Below are positions 1 to 10,752 of a stretch of 64,000 bases of DNA, in pieces; position 1 is the stretch's first letter; each line of letters opens with the position of its first letter. Under the pieces are notes generated by a model. The model did no database searches, was not told the origin of the DNA, and saw only the letters and a list, made by a program, of their open reading frames with translations. The position numbers and the translations under genes are program-made. The stretch comes from Candidatus Zixiibacteriota bacterium. Its GTDB lineage: Bacteria > Zixibacteria > MSB-5A5 > GN15 > PGXB01. The stretch spans positions 1 to 64,000 of the forward strand of contig JBFMEF010000064.1 in NCBI GenBank assembly GCA_040753495.1, read 5' to 3'.

Positions 1-1541
1 TGACGGAGATGTCTATAAAGCAGGCGCGGAGATTTTTCGAAGAATTGAAACTTACCAAGCGGCAGGAGCTGATTGCCCGTCAGATACTGAAGGAGATTCG
101 GGAGCGACTTTCCTTTATGGACAATGTCGGACTCAGTCATCTTACTCTTGGCAGAGCGACCTCGACCCTTTCCGGCGGGGAATCACAGAGGATTCGTCTG
201 GCGACCCAGATTGGCTCGCGGCTGGTCGGAGTGATGTATATCCTTGATGAGCCATCTATCGGACTGCACCAGCGGGATAATCGAAAATTGCTGAATACCC
301 TCACCGACCTGCGCGACCTGGGGAATACCGTTATTGTGGTAGAGCATGACCGGGAGACCATCGAATCGGCTGATTACGTGGTTGACCTGGGTCCCGGCGC
401 GGGACAAATGGGAGGACGGGTGGTCGTCGCCGGCACTCCCGAACAGATAAGAAAGTGCCGCGAATCACTGACCGGGGCTTATCTGGCGGATAAAAGATGC
501 ATTCCGATTCCGAGAATTCGTCGCTCCCCTAACGGAAAATATCTTGCGCTCAGCGGCGCCCGGGGGAATAATCTCAAGAAAGTCAAAGTTTCGATACCGC
601 TGGGAGTGCTGACGGTGGTTACGGGCGTTTCCGGCTCCGGCAAGTCCAGCCTGATCAATGAAACACTCTATCGCATCCTGGCGCGCCGTTTTTACAATGC
701 GCGGCAGGCTCCGCTGGATTATGATTCCATTGAAGGGCTGGAGCATATCGACAAAGTAGTCGATATCGACCAGTCTCCTATCGGGCGGACACCGCGCTCC
801 AACCCGGCGACTTATACCGGGCTCTTCACTTTCATTCGCGACCTTTATGCCCGTCTTCCGGAGGCGCGGATGCGGGGATACCAGGCGGGACGATTTTCGT
901 TCAATGTCAAGGGAGGCCGATGCGAAGCCTGCCAGGGGGATGGAATTATCAAGATTGAGATGCATTTTCTTCCCGATGTCTATGTCCCCTGCGAGGTCTG
1001 CAAGGGGAAGCGCTTTAATCGGGAGACTCTCGAAGTTACTTACAAAGGGAAGTCGATCGCCGACACCCTCGATATGACGGTGGATGAAGCGCTGGTATTT
1101 TTTGAGAATATACCCCGCATCAAGCGAAAACTGCTGACGCTCAAAAACGTTGGACTGGGGTATATACATCTGGGGCAGCAGGCGACCACGCTTTCCGGGG
1201 GGGAAGCGCAGCGGGTGAAACTTTCAGCGGAACTATCCAAGGCAGCCACCGGCTCCACTCTGTACATTCTTGACGAACCGACCACCGGGCTTCACTTTGA
1301 AGATATCCGCATGCTCCTGGGAGTGCTCAACGAACTGGTTGAGCGTGGCAACTCGGTGCTGGTCATTGAGCATAATCTCGATGTCATCAAGACGGCCGAC
1401 CATATTATCGATATCGGTCCTGACGGCGGCGAAGATGGCGGGCAGATTGTTGCCGTCGGCACACCCGAAGAGGTCGCCCAGAACAAGAAATCGTACACCG
1501 GGCAGTACCTCTCGGCAGAGTTGAAAAAAGCCTCCTGCTGA
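1..1541 (+). CDS. uvrA: UvrABC system protein A, C-terminal part (5' end outside window)
   Basis: DNA damage recognition ATPase of nucleotide excision repair. The frame is open to the left edge, so the gene starts upstream; about 512 of the usual roughly 940 residues are present. Visible in order: the ABC signature [12 protein letters not shown] and Walker [13 protein letters not shown] of the first ATPase, Walker [10 protein letters not shown] of the second ATPase, the zinc module with two CxxC pairs (CEAC and CEVC) about 20 residues apart, then signature [12 protein letters not shown] and Walker [13 protein letters not shown]. The start ATG at 9 is only an internal Met. No convincing terminator follows; the next gene begins 247 bases on. 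Identification is secure. Confidence 0.97.
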   Translation, partial: TEMSIKQARRFFEELKLTKRQELIARQILKEIRERLSFMDNVGLSHLTLGRATSTLSGGESQRIRLATQIGSRLVGVMYILDEPSIGLHQRDNRKLLNTLTDLRDLGNTVIVVEHDRETIESADYVVDLGPGAGQMGGRVVVAGTPEQIRKCRESLTGAYLADKRCIPIPRIRRSPNGKYLALSGARGNNLKKVKVSIPLGVLTVVTGVSGSGKSSLINETLYRILARRFYNARQAPLDYDSIEGLEHIDKVVDIDQSPIGRTPRSNPATYTGLFTFIRDLYARLPEARMRGYQAGRFSFNVKGGRCEACQGDGIIKIEMHFLPDVYVPCEVCKGKRFNRETLEVTYKGKSIADTLDMTVDEALVFFENIPRIKRKLLTLKNVGLGYIHLGQQATTLSGGEAQRVKLSAELSKAATGSTLYILDEPTTGLHFEDIRMLLGVLNELVERGNSVLVIEHNLDVIKTADHIIDIGPDGGEDGGQIVAVGTPEEVAQNKKSYTGQYLSAELKKASC

Positions 1542-1788
1542 AAATCAAAAATTCCCACGGAGCTTTTGGTACTTTACAATCATTTTTTCAGGGCGGTTTT
1601 ATTTTTTTGTTGCTGAGGCTTAACAACATTTTTATTGTAGAACTGAGTACAGACAAGCGTAGTTTTTTTAGGCCATTAAAAGGCAAAAGTAAGCGGATTA
1701 GGCAAGCAAGCCGGAGATGACGGAGGAGAGGCAGAAATGCCTCAAAATCTGAGCCCGACTTTATCATCACCACGGAAAGGAGCACATC
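1542..1788. other. Intergenic region between uvrA and the SANT-like gene
   Basis: No gene is supported here. A small hairpin, gaggca-GAAA-tgcctc, lies at 1728-1743, inside the probable leader of the next gene, and is followed by A-rich rather than T-rich sequence, so it is not a plus-strand terminator. A short open frame on the minus strand (1588-1785) has neither a ribosome-binding site nor recognisable protein features. Confidence 0.5.
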
Positions 1789-2019
1789 ATGGCGATGAAG
1801 AAAAAAGCGAAAGCGCGTCCGAAATCGAAAATGGCCCGGAAGACACTGGGAAAACTATGGCGCGCTGATGAACTGAAGAAACTTCGCGAGGGGTACAAAA
1901 CCAAACCGGCTTCCCGGATTGCCAAGGAACTGAAACGGAGCCTGGCGTCAGTGCGCGGTAAAATCAGCGCCCTGAATCTTCGCAAACCGTCATTCCGGAA
2001 AGCAAAAGGGAAACGGTAA
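1789..2019 (+). CDS. Small basic Myb/SANT-like putative DNA-binding protein
   Basis: A 76-residue, strongly basic protein (rich in Lys and Arg). The middle (about residues 22-60) reads like a Myb/SANT or homeodomain-like three-helix unit: an LWRADELKKLREGY segment, then SRIAKELKRSLASVRGKISAL, the pattern of GcrA-like and SANT helix-turn-helix proteins in which the last helix contacts DNA. Both tails are Lys/Arg rich, as in nucleoid-associated proteins. The start is well supported by GGAAAGGAG seven or eight bases before ATG. It is monocistronic, closed by the hairpin at 2081-2106. A role in chromatin or regulation is an inference; I do not recognise a named family. Confidence 0.8.
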   Translation: MAMKKKAKARPKSKMARKTLGKLWRADELKKLREGYKTKPASRIAKELKRSLASVRGKISALNLRKPSFRKAKGKR

Positions 2020-2076
2020 AACTGGTTCAGGAGACATTGCAGGGAAAGCGACAGATTCAAAATCTGAGTGCCTCTC

Positions 2077-2113
2077 AAAAAACCCGTTCGCCTCGGCGAG
2101 CGGGTTTTCTTTT
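2077..2113. terminator. Bidirectional rho-independent terminator
   Basis: Near-perfect inverted repeat aacccgttcgcc / ggcgagcgggtt (2081-2106, one G-U type pair, very tight loop). It is followed by ttttctttt on the plus strand and by a run of T on the minus strand, so it can close both the SANT-like gene and enolase, which converge here. Confidence 0.85.
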
Positions 2114-2144
2114 GAAGCGCCGGTATTATATCTTCCGCGAAGAA

Positions 2145-4608
<2,464 letters not shown>

Positions 4609-4612
<4 letters not shown>

Positions 4613-5340
4613 AAAAGAGGGGTCAGCAGATTACGCAGGCGGTGATACTTGCGGGAGGGGAAGGAAGAAGACTTCTTCCCTACACGCGGGTGCTTCCCAA
4701 ACCGCTCTGGCCTGTGGGGGATATCCCGATTGTGGAGATTCTTCTTCGCCAGCTGGGGCATGCCGGAATCAGTGAAGTGATACTGGCGGTCGGATACCAG
4801 GCGGAATTAATCAAAATGATTCTCGGCAACGGCGAGCAGTTTGGCATGAAGATTTCATATGCGTATGAAAAAAAACCGCTCGGCACGGCAGGACCGCTGC
4901 GAAATATCAGGAGACTTCGCGACAATTTCCTGGTTCTCAATGGTGACCTGCTGACCGACCTTCCCTTTGCTGATTTTATCTCTTTTCATATCCGAAATGC
5001 GGCGCCGGCAACGGTGGCATCGTATCGACGAACGGTCAAGATTGACTTCGGGGTGATAATCGAAGATAGGGGAAAGATTGCCGAATATAGAGAGAAGCCC
5101 TCGCTGGGGTATGAGGTCTCGATGGGGATATATGCCTTCAGCAGAGAGGTTTTGAAATATATTCCGGCGAACCGGTTTGATTTCCCGGAGCTGGTGCAGA
5201 GGTTGATTCAGAACGGGAGGAATCCCTCAATCTATAGATTCCGGGGGCGCTGGATGGATATCGGCCGTCATGATGACTGGGAGAAAGCGGACGAAATATT
5301 CCGAAGAAAACCTCAACTTTTTTTGCCTCCCTCAGCGTAA
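4609..5340 (+). CDS. Sugar nucleotidyltransferase (NTP_transferase family)
   Basis: Activates a sugar 1-phosphate with an NTP to give an NDP-sugar. The N-terminus carries the family signature AVILAGGEGRRLLPYTR followed by LPKPLWPVGDIPI; the metal/nucleotide region is FLVLNGDLLTDLPF, and EYREKPSLGYEVSMGIYAF is the substrate-side loop. At 243 residues it is the short form without a C-terminal left-handed beta-helix. It starts at GTG, which overlaps the upstream TGA (GTGA), with AGAGGA about 10 bases before it, so translation is probably coupled to the dehydratase. The sugar is unknown; mannose-, glucose- or GlcNAc-1-phosphate are all possible. Confidence 0.88.
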
Positions 5341-5395
5341 AAAGTCTTTAATCAGCCGATATTTAGTACAATCTTTTGAATCTAAGGATATAAGA

Positions 5396-6364
5396 ATGAA
5401 ATATTTGATTACTGGCGGTGGCGGCTTTATCGGCAGCAATATTGCGCATGAATTGGTACGGCGAAACGAGAAAGTTCGTGTGCTCGATAACTTTGCCACC
5501 GGAAGAAAAGTCAATCTTGCCGGGATTGAGGACAAGATAGAATTGATGGAGGGGGATATACGGGACTTTTGGACCGTGCGCGAGGCGGTCGAGGGAGTCG
5601 ATTATGTCCTCCACCAGGCGGCGCTCCCATCGGTGCCGCGTTCGGTCAAGAATCCCCTGACCTCCAACAGCGTCAATATCGACGGCACTTTGAATCTGCT
5701 GGAAGCCTCCAAGCAGGCCGGAGTGAAGCGATTCGTGTTTGCTTCGTCATCTTCGGTTTATGGCGATACTCCGGAACTTCCCAAGCATGAAAAGATGTGG
5801 ATGGACCCGCTTTCGCCTTATGCCGTGACCAAACTGGCCGGAGAAAAATATTGCAAAGTGTTCTACGAATTGTATGGACTGGAGACAGTGGCGCTGCGGT
5901 ATTTCAACATATTTGGGCCTCGTCAGGACCCCGGTTCCGAATATGCGGCGGTGATTCCGAAATTCATCAATGCTCTTCTGGCGGGGCGGAGCCCGGTGAT
6001 ATTCGGCGATGGCGAGCAATCGCGCGATTTTACTTTTGTCGCCAATGCGGTGGAGGCGAATCTTCTTGCCGCCAAAGCGCCCGGAATCGCGGGGAAATAT
6101 TTCAATATTGCCGTTGGTGGCCAGTACACGCTGAATACTCTGGTGAAGATGCTTCAGGAGATAATCGGCAGCGATATCAAGCCGAAATATGACCCGCCGC
6201 GCAAGGGGGATATCCTTCATTCCTTCGCCGACATCAGCCGCGCTCGAAATGAGATGGGATTCAATCCGAAAGTTGACTTCGCCAGCGGCTTGAAGATGAC
6301 GGTGGAATGGTTCACGGCGCAGTTTCAAAACCGGACGCCGGTCGGCGGGATTCGGGTGAAGTGA
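5396..6364 (+). CDS. UDP-sugar 4-epimerase, WbpP/GalE-like
   Basis: Extended SDR that most resembles UDP-GlcNAc/UDP-Glc 4-epimerases. G7-G-G-G10-F-I-G13 binds NAD; SSSSVYG, then Tyr142 and Lys146 in SPYAVTK form the catalytic triad; ALRYFNIFGPRQDP and the GDGEQSRDFTFV motif are characteristic of the WbpP branch. I start at ATG 5396 (322 residues) because AAGGA sits 8 bases upstream and MKYLITGGGGFIG is the family N-terminus; a 42-residue extension in the open frame is not protein-like. Third gene of the operon, 55 bases after the nucleotidyltransferase. Confidence 0.9.
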   Translation: MKYLITGGGGFIGSNIAHELVRRNEKVRVLDNFATGRKVNLAGIEDKIELMEGDIRDFWTVREAVEGVDYVLHQAALPSVPRSVKNPLTSNSVNIDGTLNLLEASKQAGVKRFVFASSSSVYGDTPELPKHEKMWMDPLSPYAVTKLAGEKYCKVFYELYGLETVALRYFNIFGPRQDPGSEYAAVIPKFINALLAGRSPVIFGDGEQSRDFTFVANAVEANLLAAKAPGIAGKYFNIAVGGQYTLNTLVKMLQEIIGSDIKPKYDPPRKGDILHSFADISRARNEMGFNPKVDFASGLKMTVEWFTAQFQNRTPVGGIRVK

Positions 6365-6387
6365 AGCGACAGTCGCTACTTAAATAG

Positions 6388-6420
6388 AAAAAGGCGCCGA
6401 AAGGCGCCTTTTTTATTTTT
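6388..6420. terminator. Rho-independent terminator, GAAA tetraloop
   Basis: Perfect stem aaggcgcc (6391-6398) / ggcgcctt (6403-6410) closed by GAAA and followed by a T run. The reverse strand also ends in T after the stem, so it can serve the convergent zinc-ribbon operon as well. Confidence 0.92.
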
Positions 6421-6494
6421 GGTTGTTGTCTGGGTCAGTCAATATTCCGTTCGCAGGCAAAACAGGATAACAGTACTGGAAACGGGCGCACGGT

Positions 6495-6800
6495 TCAGTC
6501 TTTGAAGAGGTCGTCGAAACGTTTTTTCTTCTCTTCCTTGGAGTCCAGCGGGGTCATTTTTTTGTCATGCGAATGAACGGCCAGGCGCGCCTGGAAGAAA
6601 TCGCAGAAGTTTGCTTTTTCTTTAATCGGAACGGGAGCCTCGATAGTCTCCCGGCATTGCCATCGGGCGGTCGGGTCAAAATGACGGCAGCCGCGGCAGG
6701 CGCGCAAGTCCGCCAGGCACTGGGGACAGGCATCGGCGCGCATCACTTTACCTTCGACGCCGGTGGGGCGCCCGCAATTCCAGCATAAGAGTCCAGGCAT
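6495..6800 (-). CDS. Small zinc-ribbon-like protein of unknown function
   Basis: 101 residues with paired cysteines: CWNC near the N-terminus, CPQC about 20 residues later, then CRGC and two more Cys, the arrangement of one or two zinc-ribbon knuckles. The C-terminal third is charged (Lys/Asp/Glu rich) and probably flexible. AAAGGAA precedes ATG by about 10 bases. Last gene of a three-gene minus operon after an SDR and a [4Fe-4S] protein, 22 bases from the latter; both small proteins are Cys rich, which suggests metal binding, but no function can be assigned. Confidence 0.8.
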   Translation of the reverse strand: MPGLLCWNCGRPTGVEGKVMRADACPQCLADLRACRGCRHFDPTARWQCRETIEAPVPIKEKANFCDFFQARLAVHSHDKKMTPLDSKEEKKKRFDDLFKD

Positions 6801-6822
6801 AGTTATAATTCCTTTCCCGCCG

Positions 6823-7383
6823 TCATAAGAGTTCCCTGCCGCGCGGTTTCATAATAATACACTCCTCGGGGCAGATATCGCGGCAAAGTCCGCAGCCGTA
6901 GCAGTTCTGATTGTGGACGAGGAGATTTCCCTCGCGCATTTCGCGCCCGCCAAAATAGCAGACCTCAATGCAAATACCGCAATGAGTGCAATCATCGAAG
7001 ATGGTCTTTTCCACAAATGCCCCTCGGTCGCAGACTTCATCCTTATTGAGAAAATAACCGCAGCAATCATCGCAACAGAAACAGATGCCGTCAATGCCTC
7101 CCCGTCCGATGATATTGCGAAAGGGGCGCGCCACGAGATGTTTGTTGCGGGCTTCATTGAGGATATTTTCCACTTCGATATATTTTATTTCGCGCATTCC
7201 GCTGCCGGTGGCGTCAAAATCACCGCGAAACATCAGGCAGAGGTCAAGCCTCGAGCGAGTGCAAAACCCGCGTCCCTCGCGGCAACCGCAGTTGCAGACC
7301 CAGAATCGCTTATGGCCATTGATAATCGCCAGCGCCTCCTGGGAAGTGCAGACAAAATGCTGATGCTGGTCAGTGTTCGACAT
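6823..7383 (-). CDS. [4Fe-4S] ferredoxin-type protein
   Basis: 186 residues. The C-terminal 55 residues hold two iron-sulfur motifs, CTHCGICIEVC and CYGCGLCRDICP, giving two [4Fe-4S] clusters of the bacterial ferredoxin fold. The N-terminal part has further clustered cysteines (CNCGC, then FCCDDCCGYF) that could bind another metal centre. The whole layout is that of a family of uncharacterised ferredoxin-domain proteins of about this size. It starts 4 bases after the SDR stop and precedes the zinc-ribbon gene, so the three are surely cotranscribed; an electron-transfer or redox-sensing role is plausible but not shown. Confidence 0.85.
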   Translation of the reverse strand: MSNTDQHQHFVCTSQEALAIINGHKRFWVCNCGCREGRGFCTRSRLDLCLMFRGDFDATGSGMREIKYIEVENILNEARNKHLVARPFRNIIGRGGIDGICFCCDDCCGYFLNKDEVCDRGAFVEKTIFDDCTHCGICIEVCYFGGREMREGNLLVHNQNCYGCGLCRDICPEECIIMKPRGRELL

Positions 7384-7387
7384 ATTC

Positions 7388-8119
7388 TCACCTTTTTATC
7401 AGAAGAGGCCTGATATCCGCCATAGAAGTCCAGGCGTTGCTGTTCTGCCGGGCAAGAAAGATAACCGCTTCGGCGACCTCATCAACGGTCAGTTTCAGGG
7501 CCGCCTTCGACGGCGAGCGGGAAGCCTCCGACATATTTGACATCAGACGGGTTTCGGTCGATGCCGGCGACAGGACAGAGATTTTTATATTGTCGTTGCG
7601 AACCTCTCCGGCAACCGATTCGGAGAGGATATTAAGGGCCGCTTTGGAGGCGGCATATGCCGCCAGTCCCGGGGCTCCAATGCGGGCAGCGCCGGAGGAA
7701 ATATTGATAATCTGGCCTCCCCCCTGCTTCTGGAAGAGAGGTATCAACTCCCGAAAGGTATGGAAAACGGCCTTAACATTAGTTTCGAAAATAGTATCGA
7801 ATTCCTCTTCTGAAAGTTCGACAACCGGCTTGTTGATGCCGACACCGGCATTATTGATGAAGATATCAATTCCACTGAAGTTCTCGCGGACGGATTGGAC
7901 GGCGATTCTGACGGCGGAAGCGTTCCTCATATCGGTGGGAAGAACAAGTATCTCTTTCTGGGGCAGCGGGAGGTCGTTGGCGACCATTTCCAGCTTCTCT
8001 CGATTACGGGCGATGAGGGCCAGCCGTGTCCCTTCAAGGGCAAAATGGCGGGCAATTGCCGCGCCTATCCCTTGAGACGCACCGGTAACTACAACTACAA
8101 GATTCTTCAGTGAACGCAC
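7388..8119 (-). CDS. Short-chain dehydrogenase/reductase (classical SDR)
   Basis: NAD(P)-dependent oxidoreductase of the classical SDR fold. TGASQGIG is the cofactor glycine motif, NNAGVGIN the structural NNAG, and NISSGAARIGAPG with YAASK gives the Ser-Tyr-Lys catalytic set. FabG-like overall, but with no fatty-acid genes nearby, so the substrate is open. I choose the GTG start at 8119 (243 residues) because GAGGAA lies about 5 bases upstream; an upstream TTG in the same frame would add six residues. First gene of the SDR / ferredoxin / zinc-ribbon operon. Confidence 0.88.
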   Translation of the reverse strand: MRSLKNLVVVVTGASQGIGAAIARHFALEGTRLALIARNREKLEMVANDLPLPQKEILVLPTDMRNASAVRIAVQSVRENFSGIDIFINNAGVGINKPVVELSEEEFDTIFETNVKAVFHTFRELIPLFQKQGGGQIINISSGAARIGAPGLAAYAASKAALNILSESVAGEVRNDNIKISVLSPASTETRLMSNMSEASRSPSKAALKLTVDEVAEAVIFLARQNSNAWTSMADIRPLLIKR

Positions 8120-8841
8120 CTGTTCCTCGCACCTCAAAAAGAAATTGCTCTGCCAAAAGGACCAGCGGCAGATATAGCAATTTAACTATTAGACAGAAAA
8201 AATAAAGGGCGAATCGCAAAAAAGTTTGGGAAGAGGCTGTCCCACAGACCGTCGCCGTCGCGATACAGAAGAGCGGCAGGTCACAATTTCGCGCTGCAGG
8301 CGATATGAGAGTCAAGTGTGTCGCACTTGACTGGGCGAAATCAGGAGCTGCCACAACGGTCGAGTCCGGCATTTCTGGGACAGCCTCAGAAACGATTGAC
8401 CGCGGGCTGGAAGTATCAGGGAATCGGTTTCAAAATAGGAAACCCGCTTCCCCCTCAGAAGCGGGCTTCCAGCCATGAGAAAAGAAGATGGTGCTTGAAG
8501 GAACGACGACTGCTTCAAAGCACAGACGACCAAGGATCACAAAAATGACCGTCAACCTGAAACTATAATTAGCAAGCGAAGTGCCGTCGGAATGGAACGG
8601 AGTCTGCCATGGCGGCAACTTAATGTACTATAATATGTTATGATTGCTGTAGAATGCCGTCATAGTAATAACTGGCAAAATGACTCGTAAAATCATACGA
8701 AGCCAAATCCAAGTTTTCTCGCAACTTATTATGTTACAAAGAAATAGTTATCAGAAGTAAGATTCGATAATTCGGGAGAAATTGCGAATGAGCCAGCCGC
8801 CGCGTAACGCCGCTTAAGCCTGTATTCTGGCTATCACCATC
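8120..8841. other. 722-base gene-free region with nested inverted repeats
   Basis: No open frame here has a ribosome-binding site and credible composition. The left half (about 8226-8478) holds dense dyad symmetry: gaggctgtccca at 8233-8244 against its complement at 8376-8387; agtcaagtg/cacttgact at 8310-8318 and 8324-8332; ggctggaag/cttccagcc at 8405-8413 and 8466-8474, enclosing cccgcttc/gaagcggg at 8443-8450 and 8458-8465. The right half is AT richer and shows nothing I can name. No terminator-like T run follows purA. Confidence 0.7.
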
Positions 8842-10116
<1,275 letters not shown>

Positions 10117-10713
10117 TTATTCCTCCGGGAGGGACCTCCTCCGAGCGTTGGCGAGAGTTTCTATTTTTTCCACCAGTTCATCTTTACCGAGACCGCGGAG
10201 AGCCGAGAAGAAAACCGGAGTGACACCCAGCATCTTTTTCAGCTCTTCCCCTTTCTTAATAAGGGCGCTGCGGGAGAGCTTGTCGGCTTTAGTCAGAACC
10301 GGCAGAAAGGGGACTTTCTTGGCATCGAGCCATTCCAGCAGTGTCCGGTCACCGACACTCAAATCCCGGCGGCAATCGATCAGAAATATCATTCCACACA
10401 GGTTGTCCACATTATTTACATACTTATCCACAAGTATTCCCCACTCCCTTCTCATCTTGAGCGGAGCGCGAGCATAACCGTAGCCGGGGAGGTCAACGAA
10501 ATAGTAGCGGTCGTCAATCAGGAAGAAATTGAGCGCTTGGGTTCTCCCCGGGGTTTTGGAAGTGCGCGCCAGTTTTCTCTGGCCGACAAGGCTGTTCAGC
10601 AGGGTAGACTTTCCGACATTGGAGCGCCCGGCAAAGGCTATATGAGGTAGAGAATTGGATGGAATCTGACTTATGCTTGTAAATGACCCGACAAAGACCG
10701 CCTTTTTAGGCAT
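10117..10713 (-). CDS. engB: Ribosome biogenesis GTPase EngB (YsxC/YihA)
   Basis: Essential Era-like GTPase of 50S subunit assembly. 198 residues. G1 is GRSNVGKST, G2 lies in SKTPGRTQALNFF, G3 is DLPGYGYA, G4 is TKADKL and G5 SALRGLG, so the GTP site is complete. It sits 39 bases after lon and directly abuts purA, consistent with one transcript; the lon-engB neighbourhood is widespread in bacteria. The ribosome-binding site of this gene is weak. Confidence 0.95.
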   Translation of the reverse strand: MPKKAVFVGSFTSISQIPSNSLPHIAFAGRSNVGKSTLLNSLVGQRKLARTSKTPGRTQALNFFLIDDRYYFVDLPGYGYARAPLKMRREWGILVDKYVNNVDNLCGMIFLIDCRRDLSVGDRTLLEWLDAKKVPFLPVLTKADKLSRSALIKKGEELKKMLGVTPVFFSALRGLGKDELVEKIETLANARRRSLPEE

Positions 10714-10752
10714 ATCAATAAATTTCGAAGCCTTAAGTATTGGGAGAGAGAG

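Noticed and set aside
465-1169. 234-codon minus-strand open frame inside uvrA
   Set aside because: Lies opposite intact uvrA coding sequence, has no ribosome-binding site and no recognisable domain; it is a shadow frame.
1728-1743. gaggca-GAAA-tgcctc hairpin as a uvrA terminator
   Set aside because: Nearly 190 bases from uvrA and followed by A-rich sequence, not a T run.
8312-8548. Open frames on both strands in the repeat-rich gap (73 and 76 codons)
   Set aside because: They run through the inverted repeats, lack ribosome sites and show no protein-like features.
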